Shown here: positions 53,872 to 62,521 of the stretch, one piece after another
Layout of the letters: the number at the start of each line of letters is the position of its first letter
Numbering within the stretch: position 1 is the first letter of the stretch
Source: Gemmobacter sp.
GTDB taxonomy: Bacteria; Pseudomonadota; Alphaproteobacteria; Rhodobacterales; Rhodobacteraceae
Length of the DNA stretch: 64,000 bases
NCBI RefSeq assembly: GCF_034676705.1
Contig: NZ_JAUCBS010000002.1
Location: 196,001 to 260,000 of the forward strand
Reading direction: 5' to 3'
Translations under genes and position numbers: made by a program
Notes under the pieces: model-generated
What the model was told of the DNA's origin: nothing
Seen by the model: only the letters and a program-made list of their open reading frames with translations
Database searches by the model: none

Positions 53872-54741
53872 ATGATCCGCACCGCATTCGATTTGTTCCT
53901 GCCGCGTCGGCGCGACACGGCGACCGTCTTTGCCTCGCCCCATAGCGGGCGCGATTACCCCGAGGGATTCGTGGTGCAAAGCCCGCTGGACCGGCGGGTG
54001 CTGCGATCGTCCGAAGATGCGTTTGTCGACGTGCTGTTCGGCGCCGCGCCCGATCATGGCGCCCCCCTGCTGGCCGCCCGCGCGCCCCGCGCCTGGGTGG
54101 ATCTGAACCGCGCGGCCGACGAGCTGGACCCCGCCCTGATAGAAGGCGTGGCGCGGGGCGTGCTGAACCCGCGCGTCGCCTCGGGGCTGGGGGTGATTCC
54201 GCGCGTGGTCTCGGGCGGACGGGTGATTCACCCCGGCAAGATCCCACGCGCCGAGGCCGAGGCGCGGCTGGCCGGCGCCTGGCACCCCTATCATCAGGCC
54301 TTGCAGGGGTTGTTGCAGGAATCGCGCCAGTTGCACGGCGCGGCGCTGCTGATCGACTGTCATTCCATGCCGCACGAGGCGATTTCCGCCCATTGCACCC
54401 CCGGCCAGGGCTGCCCCGAGGTGGTGCTGGGCGACCGGCACGGGTCGGCCTGTTCCGCCGCCGTGATGGCGGGGGTCGAGGCTGCGTTTGTCCGCGCCGG
54501 ATTTCGCGTCGCGCGCAACACGCCGTTTGCCGGGGCCTATGTCAGCCATGCCTATGGCCGCCCGTCGATCGGCCAGCATGCGGTGCAGGTGGAAATCGAC
54601 CGGGCACTGTATATGGACGAGGCGCGCATCCTGCCCGCCCCGGGGTTCGACATGGTGCGCCACCGGCTGGCGCAGGTGGTCGCCGACCTGACCGCGCTGG
54701 GGCGCCGGCTGGGGCCGGGACTGTCGCTGGCGGCGGAATAG
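53872..54741 (+). CDS. N-formylglutamate amidohydrolase
   Basis: A 289-residue zinc-dependent amidohydrolase. VFASPHSGRDYP near residue 20 and LLIDCHSMPHEA in the middle carry metal-binding residues of the family. It normally hydrolyses N-formylglutamate in histidine breakdown, or related N-acyl amino acids. No other hut gene is in the window, so this may act outside histidine catabolism. ATG 53872 has AGAGGA upstream; a longer in-frame start at 53839 lacks one. Confidence 0.83.
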   Translation: MIRTAFDLFLPRRRDTATVFASPHSGRDYPEGFVVQSPLDRRVLRSSEDAFVDVLFGAAPDHGAPLLAARAPRAWVDLNRAADELDPALIEGVARGVLNPRVASGLGVIPRVVSGGRVIHPGKIPRAEAEARLAGAWHPYHQALQGLLQESRQLHGAALLIDCHSMPHEAISAHCTPGQGCPEVVLGDRHGSACSAAVMAGVEAAFVRAGFRVARNTPFAGAYVSHAYGRPSIGQHAVQVEIDRALYMDEARILPAPGFDMVRHRLAQVVADLTALGRRLGPGLSLAAE

Positions 54742-54787
54742 GCGGCTGGCATCGCCCTGTCCTTGGGTGTATCGGGGCGCTTGTGGC

Positions 54788-54825
54788 CTGTGGCGGAGCG
54801 GGGGTCTTGCACCCCCACGCGCCAC
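54788..54825. terminator. Two-part hairpin before trmD
   Basis: TGGCG ... CGCCA encloses GGGGGT-CTTGC-ACCCCC. It lies in the 138-base gap between the amidohydrolase gene and trmD. It may be a weak terminator or a repeated intergenic element. There is no T-tract. Confidence 0.35.
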
Positions 54826-54879
54826 CGGAGGACACTTGCACAAGGCGAAAGACGAACGCAGGCCGCGAGAGGCGAAGGC

Positions 54880-55686
54880 ATGGGCGAGAACAAGGCGCGG
54901 TCGCATGGCCGGTTTTCGGTGCAGGTCTCGGCCAGGCCGCGCGACCTGATGGACGAACCGCGCACCGTGCGCGGCGCCTGGCGGGCCCGGGTGATCACCC
55001 TGTTCCCCGAGGCCTTTCCCGGCACGCTGGGCCTGTCGCTGACCGGCAAGGCGCTGGATCAGGGGCTGTGGGCGCTGGATGCCATCGGGCTGCGCCAGTT
55101 CGGCGAAGGCAAGCACCGCAATGTCGATGATACCCCGGCCGGCGGTGGCGCCGGCATGGTGCTGCGCGCCGATGTGATCACCCGCGCGCTGGTCGAGGCA
55201 AGCGAGGGCACCCCGCCCGACCGCGCGCGCTGGCCCATCGTCTACCTGTCGCCGCGCGGGCGGCGGTTCGATCAGGCCATGGCGCGCGACTGGGCGGCGG
55301 CCGACGGCATCACGGTGATCTGCGGCCGGTTCGAGGGCGTGGACCAGCGCGTGCTGGACCGTTTCGCCATTCAGGAAGTATCCTTGGGTGATTTCGTGAT
55401 GACCGGGGGGGAAATCGCCGCCCAGGCCATGATCGACGCCACCGTCCGCCTGCTGCCGGGCGTCCTTGGCAATGCCGCCTCGACCGAGGAGGAAAGCTTT
55501 TCCGACGGCCTGCTGGAACACCCGCAATACACCCGCCCCGCCGTCTGGGACGGACGCGAGATCCCGGCCGTGCTGACCTCGGGCAACCATGCCGAGGTGG
55601 CCAGATGGCGCCGGGCCGAGGCCGAACGGATCACCGCCGAACGCCGCCCCGACCTGTGGGCCGCGCATCTGGCGCGCAAGAGGTAG
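54880..55686 (+). CDS. trmD: tRNA (guanine-37-N1)-methyltransferase
   Basis: A 268-residue SPOUT-class methyltransferase. The trefoil knot motifs TPAGGGAGMVLRADV, ICGRFEGVDQRVLDRF and IQEVSLGDFVMTGGE are all present. TrmD makes m1G37 with SAM in tRNAs reading CNN and prevents +1 frameshifts. I used ATG 54880 because the basic SHGRFSVQVSARPRDLM leader is conserved in alphaproteobacteria; ATG 54949 would give a bare catalytic protein. It is not with rpsP-rimM-rplS here, the usual neighbours. A long inverted repeat follows. Confidence 0.93.
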   Translation: MGENKARSHGRFSVQVSARPRDLMDEPRTVRGAWRARVITLFPEAFPGTLGLSLTGKALDQGLWALDAIGLRQFGEGKHRNVDDTPAGGGAGMVLRADVITRALVEASEGTPPDRARWPIVYLSPRGRRFDQAMARDWAAADGITVICGRFEGVDQRVLDRFAIQEVSLGDFVMTGGEIAAQAMIDATVRLLPGVLGNAASTEEESFSDGLLEHPQYTRPAVWDGREIPAVLTSGNHAEVARWRRAEAERITAERRPDLWAAHLARKR

Positions 55687-55710
55687 GCGGCAGGCACCAC
55701 GGGGTGCCCC

Positions 55711-55802
55711 CCCTCCCCCACAAGGGGGGGAGCGGGGCCGCCCTTGCTGTTGCGCCCTGCACTTGCCCGGCCAGGCGCCCCCTCCCCCCTTGTGGGGGAG
55801 GG
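55711..55802. repeat. 19-bp perfect intergenic inverted repeat
   Basis: CCCTCCCCCACAAGGGGGG (55711-55729) and its exact reverse complement CCCCCCTTGTGGGGGAGGG (55784-55802), separated by 54 bases. It occupies much of the 245-base gap between trmD and the YggT gene. It could fold as a large stem-loop. No ORF is there. Confidence 0.8.
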
Positions 55803-55931
55803 ATGGGGTGGGGGGATGCCGAGAGGTTCCCCGCAACCGCCAGCGAACTTGCCGCCGCCCCCACCACACAGCCTTGCCCTCGGGGGCCGGGACGGATAGG
55901 TCTGTCCCGATCCCCAGACCCGGAGAGCCCG

Positions 55932-56216
55932 ATGACCTCGCTGCTGCAAATCCTGCTTCTGATCCTGCAAGTGGCGCAGTTCATCATCATTGCCCATGTC
56001 ATCATGAGCTGGCTGATCAACTTTCAGGTGCTGAACCTGCGCCAGCCGCTGGTGTATCAGATCTGGAACGGGCTGGAACGGCTGCTGGGCCCGGTCTATG
56101 ACCGCATCCGGTCGGTGCTGCCCAATCTGGCGGGGCTGGATCTGGCGCCGCTGGTGGCGTTGCTTGCGGTCTATGCGCTGCGCATCGTGATCATGAACAA
56201 CGTTTACAGCTTCTGA
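55932..56216 (+). CDS. YggT-family membrane protein
   Basis: A 94-residue inner-membrane protein with two hydrophobic helices (about 4-27 and 68-88). NPLxxQ-type region reads LRQPLVYQIWNGLERLLGPV, and IRSVLPNLAGLDLAPLVALL matches the second half of YggT. Function in cells is poorly known (osmotic or division-related roles have been suggested). ATG 55932 was chosen from the longer ORF. It is 4 bases before recQ. Confidence 0.88.
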   Translation: MTSLLQILLLILQVAQFIIIAHVIMSWLINFQVLNLRQPLVYQIWNGLERLLGPVYDRIRSVLPNLAGLDLAPLVALLAVYALRIVIMNNVYSF

Positions 56217-56220
56217 CCCG

Positions 56221-58260
56221 ATGCCCGACCCGCAACAGGTTCTGTCCCGGGTCTTCGGGTTTCCCGGCTTTCGGCCCGGCCAGGCCGAAATCGTGCAGGC
56301 CGTGCTGGCCGGGCGCAACACATTGGCCATCATGCCGACCGGCGGGGGCAAGTCGCTGTGCTTTCAGCTGCCCGCGCTGTGCCGCGACGGGCTGACGGTG
56401 GTCATCTCGCCGCTGATCGCGCTGATGCGCGATCAGGTCCGGGCCTTGCGCGCCGTGGGGGTCGAGGCGGGCGCCCTGACCTCGGGCAATACCGAGGCCG
56501 AGACGGCCGAGGTGTTCCAGGCGCTGGACGATGGCCGGCTGAAGCTGCTGTATCTGGCGCCCGAGCGCCTGGCGAACGTGGGCACCCAGGCCATGCTGCG
56601 CCGGGTGGGTTGCACCCTGATCGCCGTGGACGAGGCGCATTGCGTCAGCCAGTGGGGCCATGACTTCCGCCCCGACTACCTGCGCATCGGCGAGTTGCGC
56701 CGCATGCTGGGCGTGCCGCTGGCCGCCTTTACCGCCACTGCCGATGCCGAGACGCGGGACGAAATCGTGACCCGGCTGTTCGGGGGCGAGGCGCCGGAAA
56801 CCTTTCTGCGCGGCTTTGACCGGCCGAACATCCATCTGGCCTTTGCCGCCAAGGACACGCCGCGCAAGCAGCTGCTGTCGTTCATCACGGCGCGGCGGGG
56901 GCGGTCGGGGATCGTCTATTGCGGCACCCGGGCGCGGACGGAAACGCTGGCCCAGGCGCTGCGCGACGATGGCCACCCCGCCATCGCCTATCACGGCGGG
57001 ATGGAGGCCGAGGCCCGCCGCGCCGCCGAACAGCGGTTCCAGCAGGAAGACGGGCTGATCGTGGTGGCCACGGTCGCCTTCGGCATGGGGATCGACAAGC
57101 CCGATATCCGCTGGGTCGCCCATGCCGACCTGCCCAAGTCGATCGAAGGCTATTATCAGGAAATCGGCCGCGCCGGCCGCGACGGGGCGCCGGCCGAAAC
57201 CCTGACGCTCTATGGCGCCGACGACATCCGCCTGCGCCGCAGCCAGATCGACGAGGGGTTGGCCCCCCCCGAACGCAAGCAGGCCGACCATGCCCGGCTG
57301 AACGCGCTGCTGGGGCTGGCCGAGGCGGTGGGCTGCCGCCGTCAGGTGCTGCTGGGCTATTTCGGCGAGACCGCCGACCCCTGCGGCAACTGCGACCTGT
57401 GCGACCGCCCGGTCGAGGTTTTCGACGCGACCGAGGCGGTGCGCAAGGCGCTGTCCGCCATCCTGCGCACCGGCGAATCCTTTGGCGCCGGGCATCTGAT
57501 CGACATTCTGCGCGGCAATCCCACCGACAAGGTAAAGGCGCGCGGGCATGACCGCCTGCCGACCTTTGCCGTTGGCCGCGACATGGCGAAATCGGCCTGG
57601 GATGCGGTATTCCGCCAGATGATGGGCCGCGATCTGGTCCGCCCCGACCCCGAACGGCATGGCGCCCTGCGCATGACCGATGCGGCGGTGCCGGTGCTGA
57701 AGGGCGAACAGCCCATCCACCTGCGCCGCGATACGATGACCGCGGCCGACCGCCCGGCCGTCAAGGCGCTGGTGGCCGACGAGGACGCGCCGCTGCTGTC
57801 TGCCCTGAAGGCCAAGCGCCGCGCGCTGGCCGAGGCGGCGGGGGTGCCCGCCTATATCGTGTTCCCCGACCGCACGCTGGTGGAAATGGCCGAACGCCGG
57901 CCTGCCACCATGGACGAGATGGCGGGCATCACCGGGGTTGGCGCCAAGAAGCTGGACAGCTTCGGCGCCGCATTCCTGGAGGTGATCGCCGGCGCCGCCG
58001 AGCCGCTGCACCCCCAGCGGATGCGGCTGGCCGGCAAGGCCGAAGGTGCGCTGTTCGACCGCCTGCAAGAGGCGCAGCTGGATCTGTCGCGGGGCGAGGA
58101 CGGGGCGGGCAAATACCTGTCCTGCACCCATGCCACGCTGCGCGTCATCGCCGAACGCCGCCCCGGCACGCTGGAAGATCTGGAACGGGTGCAGGGCATG
58201 GGTCCGCAAAAGACCGAACGCTTCGGCGCGGCTTTCCTGGAAATCCTGCGCGAGGGGTGA
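56221..58260 (+). CDS. recQ: ATP-dependent DNA helicase RecQ
   Basis: A 679-residue RecQ. Walker A is TGGGKS with K44, motif II is VDEAHCVSQWGHDFRP, motif V/VI is YYQEIGRAGRDG, and the zinc site ends CGNCDLCDRP near residue 390. A winged-helix (RQC) domain follows at about 400-505. The C-terminus has two consecutive HRDC-like units (about 520-595 and 600-679); E. coli RecQ has one. It unwinds DNA 3'-5' in recombination and replication repair. It is 4 bases from YggT, implying an operon. Confidence 0.95.
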   Translation: MPDPQQVLSRVFGFPGFRPGQAEIVQAVLAGRNTLAIMPTGGGKSLCFQLPALCRDGLTVVISPLIALMRDQVRALRAVGVEAGALTSGNTEAETAEVFQALDDGRLKLLYLAPERLANVGTQAMLRRVGCTLIAVDEAHCVSQWGHDFRPDYLRIGELRRMLGVPLAAFTATADAETRDEIVTRLFGGEAPETFLRGFDRPNIHLAFAAKDTPRKQLLSFITARRGRSGIVYCGTRARTETLAQALRDDGHPAIAYHGGMEAEARRAAEQRFQQEDGLIVVATVAFGMGIDKPDIRWVAHADLPKSIEGYYQEIGRAGRDGAPAETLTLYGADDIRLRRSQIDEGLAPPERKQADHARLNALLGLAEAVGCRRQVLLGYFGETADPCGNCDLCDRPVEVFDATEAVRKALSAILRTGESFGAGHLIDILRGNPTDKVKARGHDRLPTFAVGRDMAKSAWDAVFRQMMGRDLVRPDPERHGALRMTDAAVPVLKGEQPIHLRRDTMTAADRPAVKALVADEDAPLLSALKAKRRALAEAAGVPAYIVFPDRTLVEMAERRPATMDEMAGITGVGAKKLDSFGAAFLEVIAGAAEPLHPQRMRLAGKAEGALFDRLQEAQLDLSRGEDGAGKYLSCTHATLRVIAERRPGTLEDLERVQGMGPQKTERFGAAFLEILREG

Positions 58261-58329
58261 TCGCCCCCGGACAATCGGAACCCGCGCGCCTGTGGCTGGC
58301 CCTGGAGGGGTTTCACACCCCTCCAGACC

Positions 58330-58361
58330 ACCCCGTGGGGTATTTCGGAAAAGGCAAAGGG
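58330..58361 (+). repeat. Intergenic TATTT motif, copy E
   Basis: CCCCGTGGGGTATTTCGG followed by AAAAGGCAAAGGGG. It lies 69 bases after the recQ stop on the same strand, just before the end of the convergent RDD gene. Confidence 0.6.
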
Positions 58362-58368
58362 GGGCCGG

Positions 58369-59265
58369 TCAGCCACCCTTGCCATTGGCGTGGAACTTGT
58401 CCTCGCGCCGGTCGCCGAACAGGCGGCGGCTTTCCAGATGTTCGCGCTGCGCCCGGTAAAACGCCAGCAGGAATTCCCGCCGGTCGCCGGGCAGAACCGG
58501 ATCGGTGTAACCGATCTTGCGCAGGATGGCGTCGGTGACCTTGCCCAGTTCCTCCCAGGCCTGCGGGCCGCTGGCCGGGCTGCGCAGGATGTCTTCCAGC
58601 GTCTGCAATTCAAGCCGGCCGTAGTGGTCCAGATGATGGGGCAGGAAGGTGAACCGTTCCACCGCCTGCGGCGGCGTGGTCGCCGCCAGGTCGGGCAGCA
58701 GCATCACCTTGGGGCTATCCACCACCAGCGTGCCCGCGATCATGTCGCCCAGCCGCTGGCGGTTGCGGTTGGCCAGGAAGACGACAAAAACCGTGCCCAC
58801 CCAGACCCACATGATCGCCAGCCCCCAGCCGCCCAGACTGTCGGACGAAGCCGCCATCATCAGGGTGAAGGGAGTAAAGAACTCGACCTCTTTCATCAGG
58901 TTGCGGGCGGTGATCTGCCAGGGCGTCAGCCGCTGCCCGTCGGCCGAGATCACCCGGATCCGCACGATGCGCTTGCCGGGCGTCCGGCCGTTCCAGACCA
59001 GTTCCGACAGGATGTAGTAGGGCACCCGCAGCAGGAAGACCAACAGCGTCACCAGCATGACGAAGGCGTTCCACGATACCACGTTCGCCCAGATCACCAG
59101 CAGCACAAAGGCGATGGCGGCGGTCCAGGTCAGCAGCAGGTCCAGCAGCTGCGCGCCCAGACGGGCGCCCCGGCTGGCCAGATCGAAGCTGATCGGCACG
59201 CCTTCGGGCGGGGTAAAGGTGACGCGGCCCGACGGCCGCCCTGCCTGCTTGCGCCGCCACCTCAT
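58369..59265 (-). CDS. RDD-family membrane protein
   Basis: A 298-residue protein. An N-terminal DLASRGARLGAQLLDLLL gives the RDD (Arg-Asp-Asp) helix region, followed by three or four membrane segments up to about residue 195, with the typical WNGRTPGKRIVRIRVIS and RQRLGDMIAGTLVVD. The C-terminal 100 residues are soluble and charged, with DRREFLLAFYRAQREHL. The ATG overlaps the SpoIIM gene stop. It is the last gene of a minus-strand membrane operon. Function unknown. Confidence 0.85.
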   Translation of the reverse strand: MRWRRKQAGRPSGRVTFTPPEGVPISFDLASRGARLGAQLLDLLLTWTAAIAFVLLVIWANVVSWNAFVMLVTLLVFLLRVPYYILSELVWNGRTPGKRIVRIRVISADGQRLTPWQITARNLMKEVEFFTPFTLMMAASSDSLGGWGLAIMWVWVGTVFVVFLANRNRQRLGDMIAGTLVVDSPKVMLLPDLAATTPPQAVERFTFLPHHLDHYGRLELQTLEDILRSPASGPQAWEELGKVTDAILRKIGYTDPVLPGDRREFLLAFYRAQREHLESRRLFGDRREDKFHANGKGG

Positions 59266-60266
59266 GCCCGGCGCCCCGCCAGCATCAGCCAGCCCAGCCA
59301 CAGCGCCCCCAGCCCCCAGCCGATGGCCAGCCGCGCGACGGGGTCGGTGACCAGCTGGCGCAGGAACCCTTCGACAAGGGCGGCGACCACCAGCATCAGC
59401 CCGGCCAGGATCATCAGCATCACGGCCGGGCGACCGGCGCGGCGCAGCGATTCAGACCGGGTCAGGTCGCCGGGCAGGATCACCGCCAGCCCCAGCCGCG
59501 CCCCGCCGGCACAGGCGATGCAGATGGCGCCCAGTTCGGTCACGCCATGGATGGACAGCCAGGCGAACAGATCCCAGCCCAGCCCCTTGTCGTGGAACAC
59601 CGCATAGAACGCGCCCAGCACCAGCCCGTTGTAGAAGGTCAGCAGGAAACTGGGCGCGGCGGCAAAGGCCCCCAGCGCAAAGGTCAGGATGGCAATCTGC
59701 GTGTTGTGGGAAAACAGGATGGCGGCAAAGGTGCCCAGCGCGTCGCTATCCTGCCCCGCCCCGTCATAGAGCGCGCGGCGCAGGAAATCGGCCCCCGCCT
59801 CGGGCGTGCGGCCGCCGGCGAGATCGGCGGGGACAAAGGTGTAGAACCATGCCGGATCCTGCTGATACAGCGCAAACCCCGTGACCGCCCCCAGCATCAG
59901 CGCCAGCACCCCGATCAGCAGCGCCAGCCCCGATCCGCGCACCGCCTGCGGGATGCCTATGGCGAACAGCCGGCGGAACAGCGCGCCCAGCGGTTCCTGC
60001 GGGGCATAGACCACCAGATAGGCCCGGGCGCACAGCCGTTCCAGATAGTCCAGCAGGCCGCGGTCCAGCGAAATATCCCGCGCCACCGAGAGCGAGGACA
60101 TGGCCTGCCGGTACAGCGTGGCCAGATCGCGCGCATCGTCATAGCCCAGCGCGCGGGCGCCGCCCTTTTCGGCACGGGTCACCAGCGCCTCCAGCCGGCG
60201 CCAGCCGGTTTCGCGCTCCTGCCGGAACCGGGCAGACCGCAGCACATCGGGCGGGGGCACGGCCAT
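59262..60266 (-). CDS. Stage II sporulation protein M-like membrane protein
   Basis: A 334-residue integral membrane protein of the SpoIIM/DUF95 type. An N-terminal soluble helical part (1-105, FRQERETGWRRLEALVTRA) precedes about six hydrophobic helices with LSIHGVTELGAICIACAGGA in the conserved region. This organism is not a spore former; in Gram-negative bacteria these proteins accompany RDD, DUF58 and MoxR. Its ATG overlaps the DUF58 stop by one base (TGATG). Confidence 0.85.
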   Translation of the reverse strand: MAVPPPDVLRSARFRQERETGWRRLEALVTRAEKGGARALGYDDARDLATLYRQAMSSLSVARDISLDRGLLDYLERLCARAYLVVYAPQEPLGALFRRLFAIGIPQAVRGSGLALLIGVLALMLGAVTGFALYQQDPAWFYTFVPADLAGGRTPEAGADFLRRALYDGAGQDSDALGTFAAILFSHNTQIAILTFALGAFAAAPSFLLTFYNGLVLGAFYAVFHDKGLGWDLFAWLSIHGVTELGAICIACAGGARLGLAVILPGDLTRSESLRRAGRPAVMLMILAGLMLVVAALVEGFLRQLVTDPVARLAIGWGLGALWLGWLMLAGRRA

Positions 60267-61564
60267 CAGATCAGCTCCCGCGACTTGATGTCGATATAGC
60301 GCGAGATCAGCGCCGGGGTCAGCCCTTCGGGCGTGGTGTCCAGGCACAGCACGCCAAGGCGCGACAGCCGTTCCAGCACGCTGGCGCGTTCGTGCAGCAT
60401 CTGTCCGGCGGCAACGCCCATGGCGATGGCATCGGGGCCGGGGTCGGCCGGGTGGGCCAGCGCCTGCAAGGCCGGGTCGCGCAGCGCGACATACAGCACC
60501 AGATGGTGACGGGCCAGAATGGCGGTGTTTTCCACCAGCAGTTCCGCCGTGATCGCATCGGCGAAATCGGAAAACAGGATCACCAGCGACCGCCGCTTCA
60601 GCCGGCCGTGCAGATGGGACAGGGCCAGCGTATGGTTGGTTTCCGCCGCTTCTTGCGCCAGTGCGGCACAGGCGGCCTGCAAGCGGGGAAAGGCCGCACG
60701 ACCGGGCGCCGGCGGCAGGAACAGCCGGGGCCGGCTGTCAAAGCTGTAAAGCCCCACCATATCGCCGCCCAGTCCCCCCGCCCAGGCCATGGCCAGCGCC
60801 GCGTTGATCGCGCGGTCCAGCTTGGGCAAGCCGCCGATGCGTTCGGCCATCAGGTGCCCGCTGTCCAGGCCCAGGATGATCTGGTGATTGCGTTCGGCCC
60901 GGGTTTCCCGCGCGACAAGGCTGCGCATGCGGGCGGACCGCTTCCAGTCGATGCTGCGCGGATCCATGCCAGGGGCAAAGTCGCGCAGCTGGTGGAATTC
61001 CGACCCGTCGCCCTTCAGCCGCATGTCCTTTTGCCCGGCCATCAGCGGCAACATGCGCGTGGTGATCTGGCCCGACAGCACGGGCGAGATGTCGGGCACC
61101 ACGGTGATCACATGCCCCAGCGGAACATCGCGCAGCATCTCCCACAACCCAAGGCGCGACGGCCACATCAGCGCGGCGCCCGTCACGGTCAGCGGCCCCC
61201 GGCGGGTCAGTGGAATGTCCAGCGTGCAGACCAGCGGCGCAGGCTGCGGGGCGTCCAGCCGCAGGTCGGGCAGGTCGGTATCGGCCGTCAGGCGCAGGGT
61301 CAGGCCAGCCGGCAGCGGGCGGGGGGCGGTAACGGTCAGGGTCGCGCGCGCCGTCTGGCCGGTGTAGCCGATGGACGGGGCGCCAAAGGCCACCGACACC
61401 GCGCGGGGCGGCAGGGCAAGCCCCGCATCGGCCAGCGCCACCAGCACCAGCCCGGCCCAGGCCGGCACCAGCCAGCCCGCGCCGCCCGGCACGGCCAGCA
61501 GCACCACCAGGCACAGCCCGGTCAGCACAAGCGCAACGGCCAGAAGGCGGGGCGAGGGGCGCAT
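60266..61564 (-). CDS. DUF58 (von Willebrand A-like) membrane protein
   Basis: A 432-residue protein. Two N-terminal hydrophobic helices (about 7-50) are followed by a beta-sandwich region and then DUF58 with FAPGMDPRSIDWKRSARM and a vWA-type LGLDSGHLM, the MIDAS-like aspartate. DUF58 proteins are partners of MoxR ATPases, which lie directly upstream. They may assemble or activate a protein complex in the membrane. The stop abuts the SpoIIM start. Confidence 0.88.
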   Translation of the reverse strand: MRPSPRLLAVALVLTGLCLVVLLAVPGGAGWLVPAWAGLVLVALADAGLALPPRAVSVAFGAPSIGYTGQTARATLTVTAPRPLPAGLTLRLTADTDLPDLRLDAPQPAPLVCTLDIPLTRRGPLTVTGAALMWPSRLGLWEMLRDVPLGHVITVVPDISPVLSGQITTRMLPLMAGQKDMRLKGDGSEFHQLRDFAPGMDPRSIDWKRSARMRSLVARETRAERNHQIILGLDSGHLMAERIGGLPKLDRAINAALAMAWAGGLGGDMVGLYSFDSRPRLFLPPAPGRAAFPRLQAACAALAQEAAETNHTLALSHLHGRLKRRSLVILFSDFADAITAELLVENTAILARHHLVLYVALRDPALQALAHPADPGPDAIAMGVAAGQMLHERASVLERLSRLGVLCLDTTPEGLTPALISRYIDIKSRELI

Positions 61565-62521
61565 TCAGCGCGGCGCGTCGATACGGTTGAGGATATTGGC
61601 CAGCACCTCGTCCGCCGCCCGCCCCTCGATTTCCGCCGAAGGCCCCAGCACGATCCGGTGGCGCAGGGCGGGCACCAGCAGGGCCTGCACGTCGTCGGGC
61701 AGGCCGTAGTCCCGCCCCTCGACCGCCGCGCGCGCCCGCACCGCGCCCGCCAGCGCATCGGCCGCGCGGGTCGAGGCACCATGCAGGATGTCGGGGTCCG
61801 ACCGGGTCGCGCGCACCAGATCGACGATATAGGTCAGGATCGTGCGGTCCAGCCGTATGGCATCGACCAGCCGCCGCCCTGCCTCCAGCGCCTGCGCATC
61901 CAGCACCGGGACAATGCCGGCGCGCCGCGCCTCGAAATCCAGCGGCTGGGCGGCGTGGCGGGTCAGGATGGCGATTTCGGCATCGCGATCCGGGAAATCC
62001 ACCACCAGCTTGAACAGGAAGCGGTCCAGCTGCGCCTCGGGCAAGGGGTAGGTGCCCTGCTGTTCGATGGGGTTCTGGGTGGCGATCACGAAGAAATCGC
62101 TGCCCAGCGGGTAATCCTTGCCGTCAATCGTCACCACCCGTTCGTTCATCGCCTGCAACAGGGCGGATTGCGTCTTGGGCGGGGCGCGGTTGATTTCGTC
62201 CGCCAGCAGGATATCGGTGAACACCGGGCCGCGGGTCAGGTGAAAGGCGTTGGTGCGGAAATCGAACAGATTCACGCCCAGCACATCGCCCGGCATCAGG
62301 TCGGGGGTGAACTGGATGCGCCCGAACCCCAGCGACACGGCCGAGGACAGCGATTTCGCCAGCAGCGTCTTGGCGGTGCCGGGCGGGCCTTCCAGCAGGC
62401 AATGGCCACGGGCGAACAGGCTGACCAGCAACAGGTCGATCAAGGGCCCCTGCCCCTGCACGGCCTTGCCGATTTCGCTGCGGACGGCGGCGATCAGGCG
62501 CTGGAAATCGTCAAGCTGCAT
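61565..62521 (-). CDS. MoxR-family AAA+ ATPase
   Basis: A 318-residue AAA+ ATPase. Walker A is GPPGTAKT (45-52), Walker B is ILLADEINRAPPKTQSALLQ, and sensor and lid motifs FFVIATQNPIEQQGTYPLPEAQ (in two runs) and RGRDY(GLPDDV) follow. MoxR proteins act as chaperones with vWA partners, here DUF58. Start 62521 overlaps the previous gene by 11 bases; longer in-frame reading is unnecessary. It is directly adjacent to DUF58. Confidence 0.92.
   Translation of the reverse strand: MQLDDFQRLIAAVRSEIGKAVQGQGPLIDLLLVSLFARGHCLLEGPPGTAKTLLAKSLSSAVSLGFGRIQFTPDLMPGDVLGVNLFDFRTNAFHLTRGPVFTDILLADEINRAPPKTQSALLQAMNERVVTIDGKDYPLGSDFFVIATQNPIEQQGTYPLPEAQLDRFLFKLVVDFPDRDAEIAILTRHAAQPLDFEARRAGIVPVLDAQALEAGRRLVDAIRLDRTILTYIVDLVRATRSDPDILHGASTRAADALAGAVRARAAVEGRDYGLPDDVQALLVPALRHRIVLGPSAEIEGRAADEVLANILNRIDAPR

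Noticed and set aside
54763..54879. Longer start of TrmD
   Set aside because: It runs through a hairpin and lacks a ribosome binding site or conservation.
55687..55931. Small coding sequence in the trmD-yggT spacer
   Set aside because: Available frames are dominated by the inverted repeat and give low-complexity Pro/Arg sequences.
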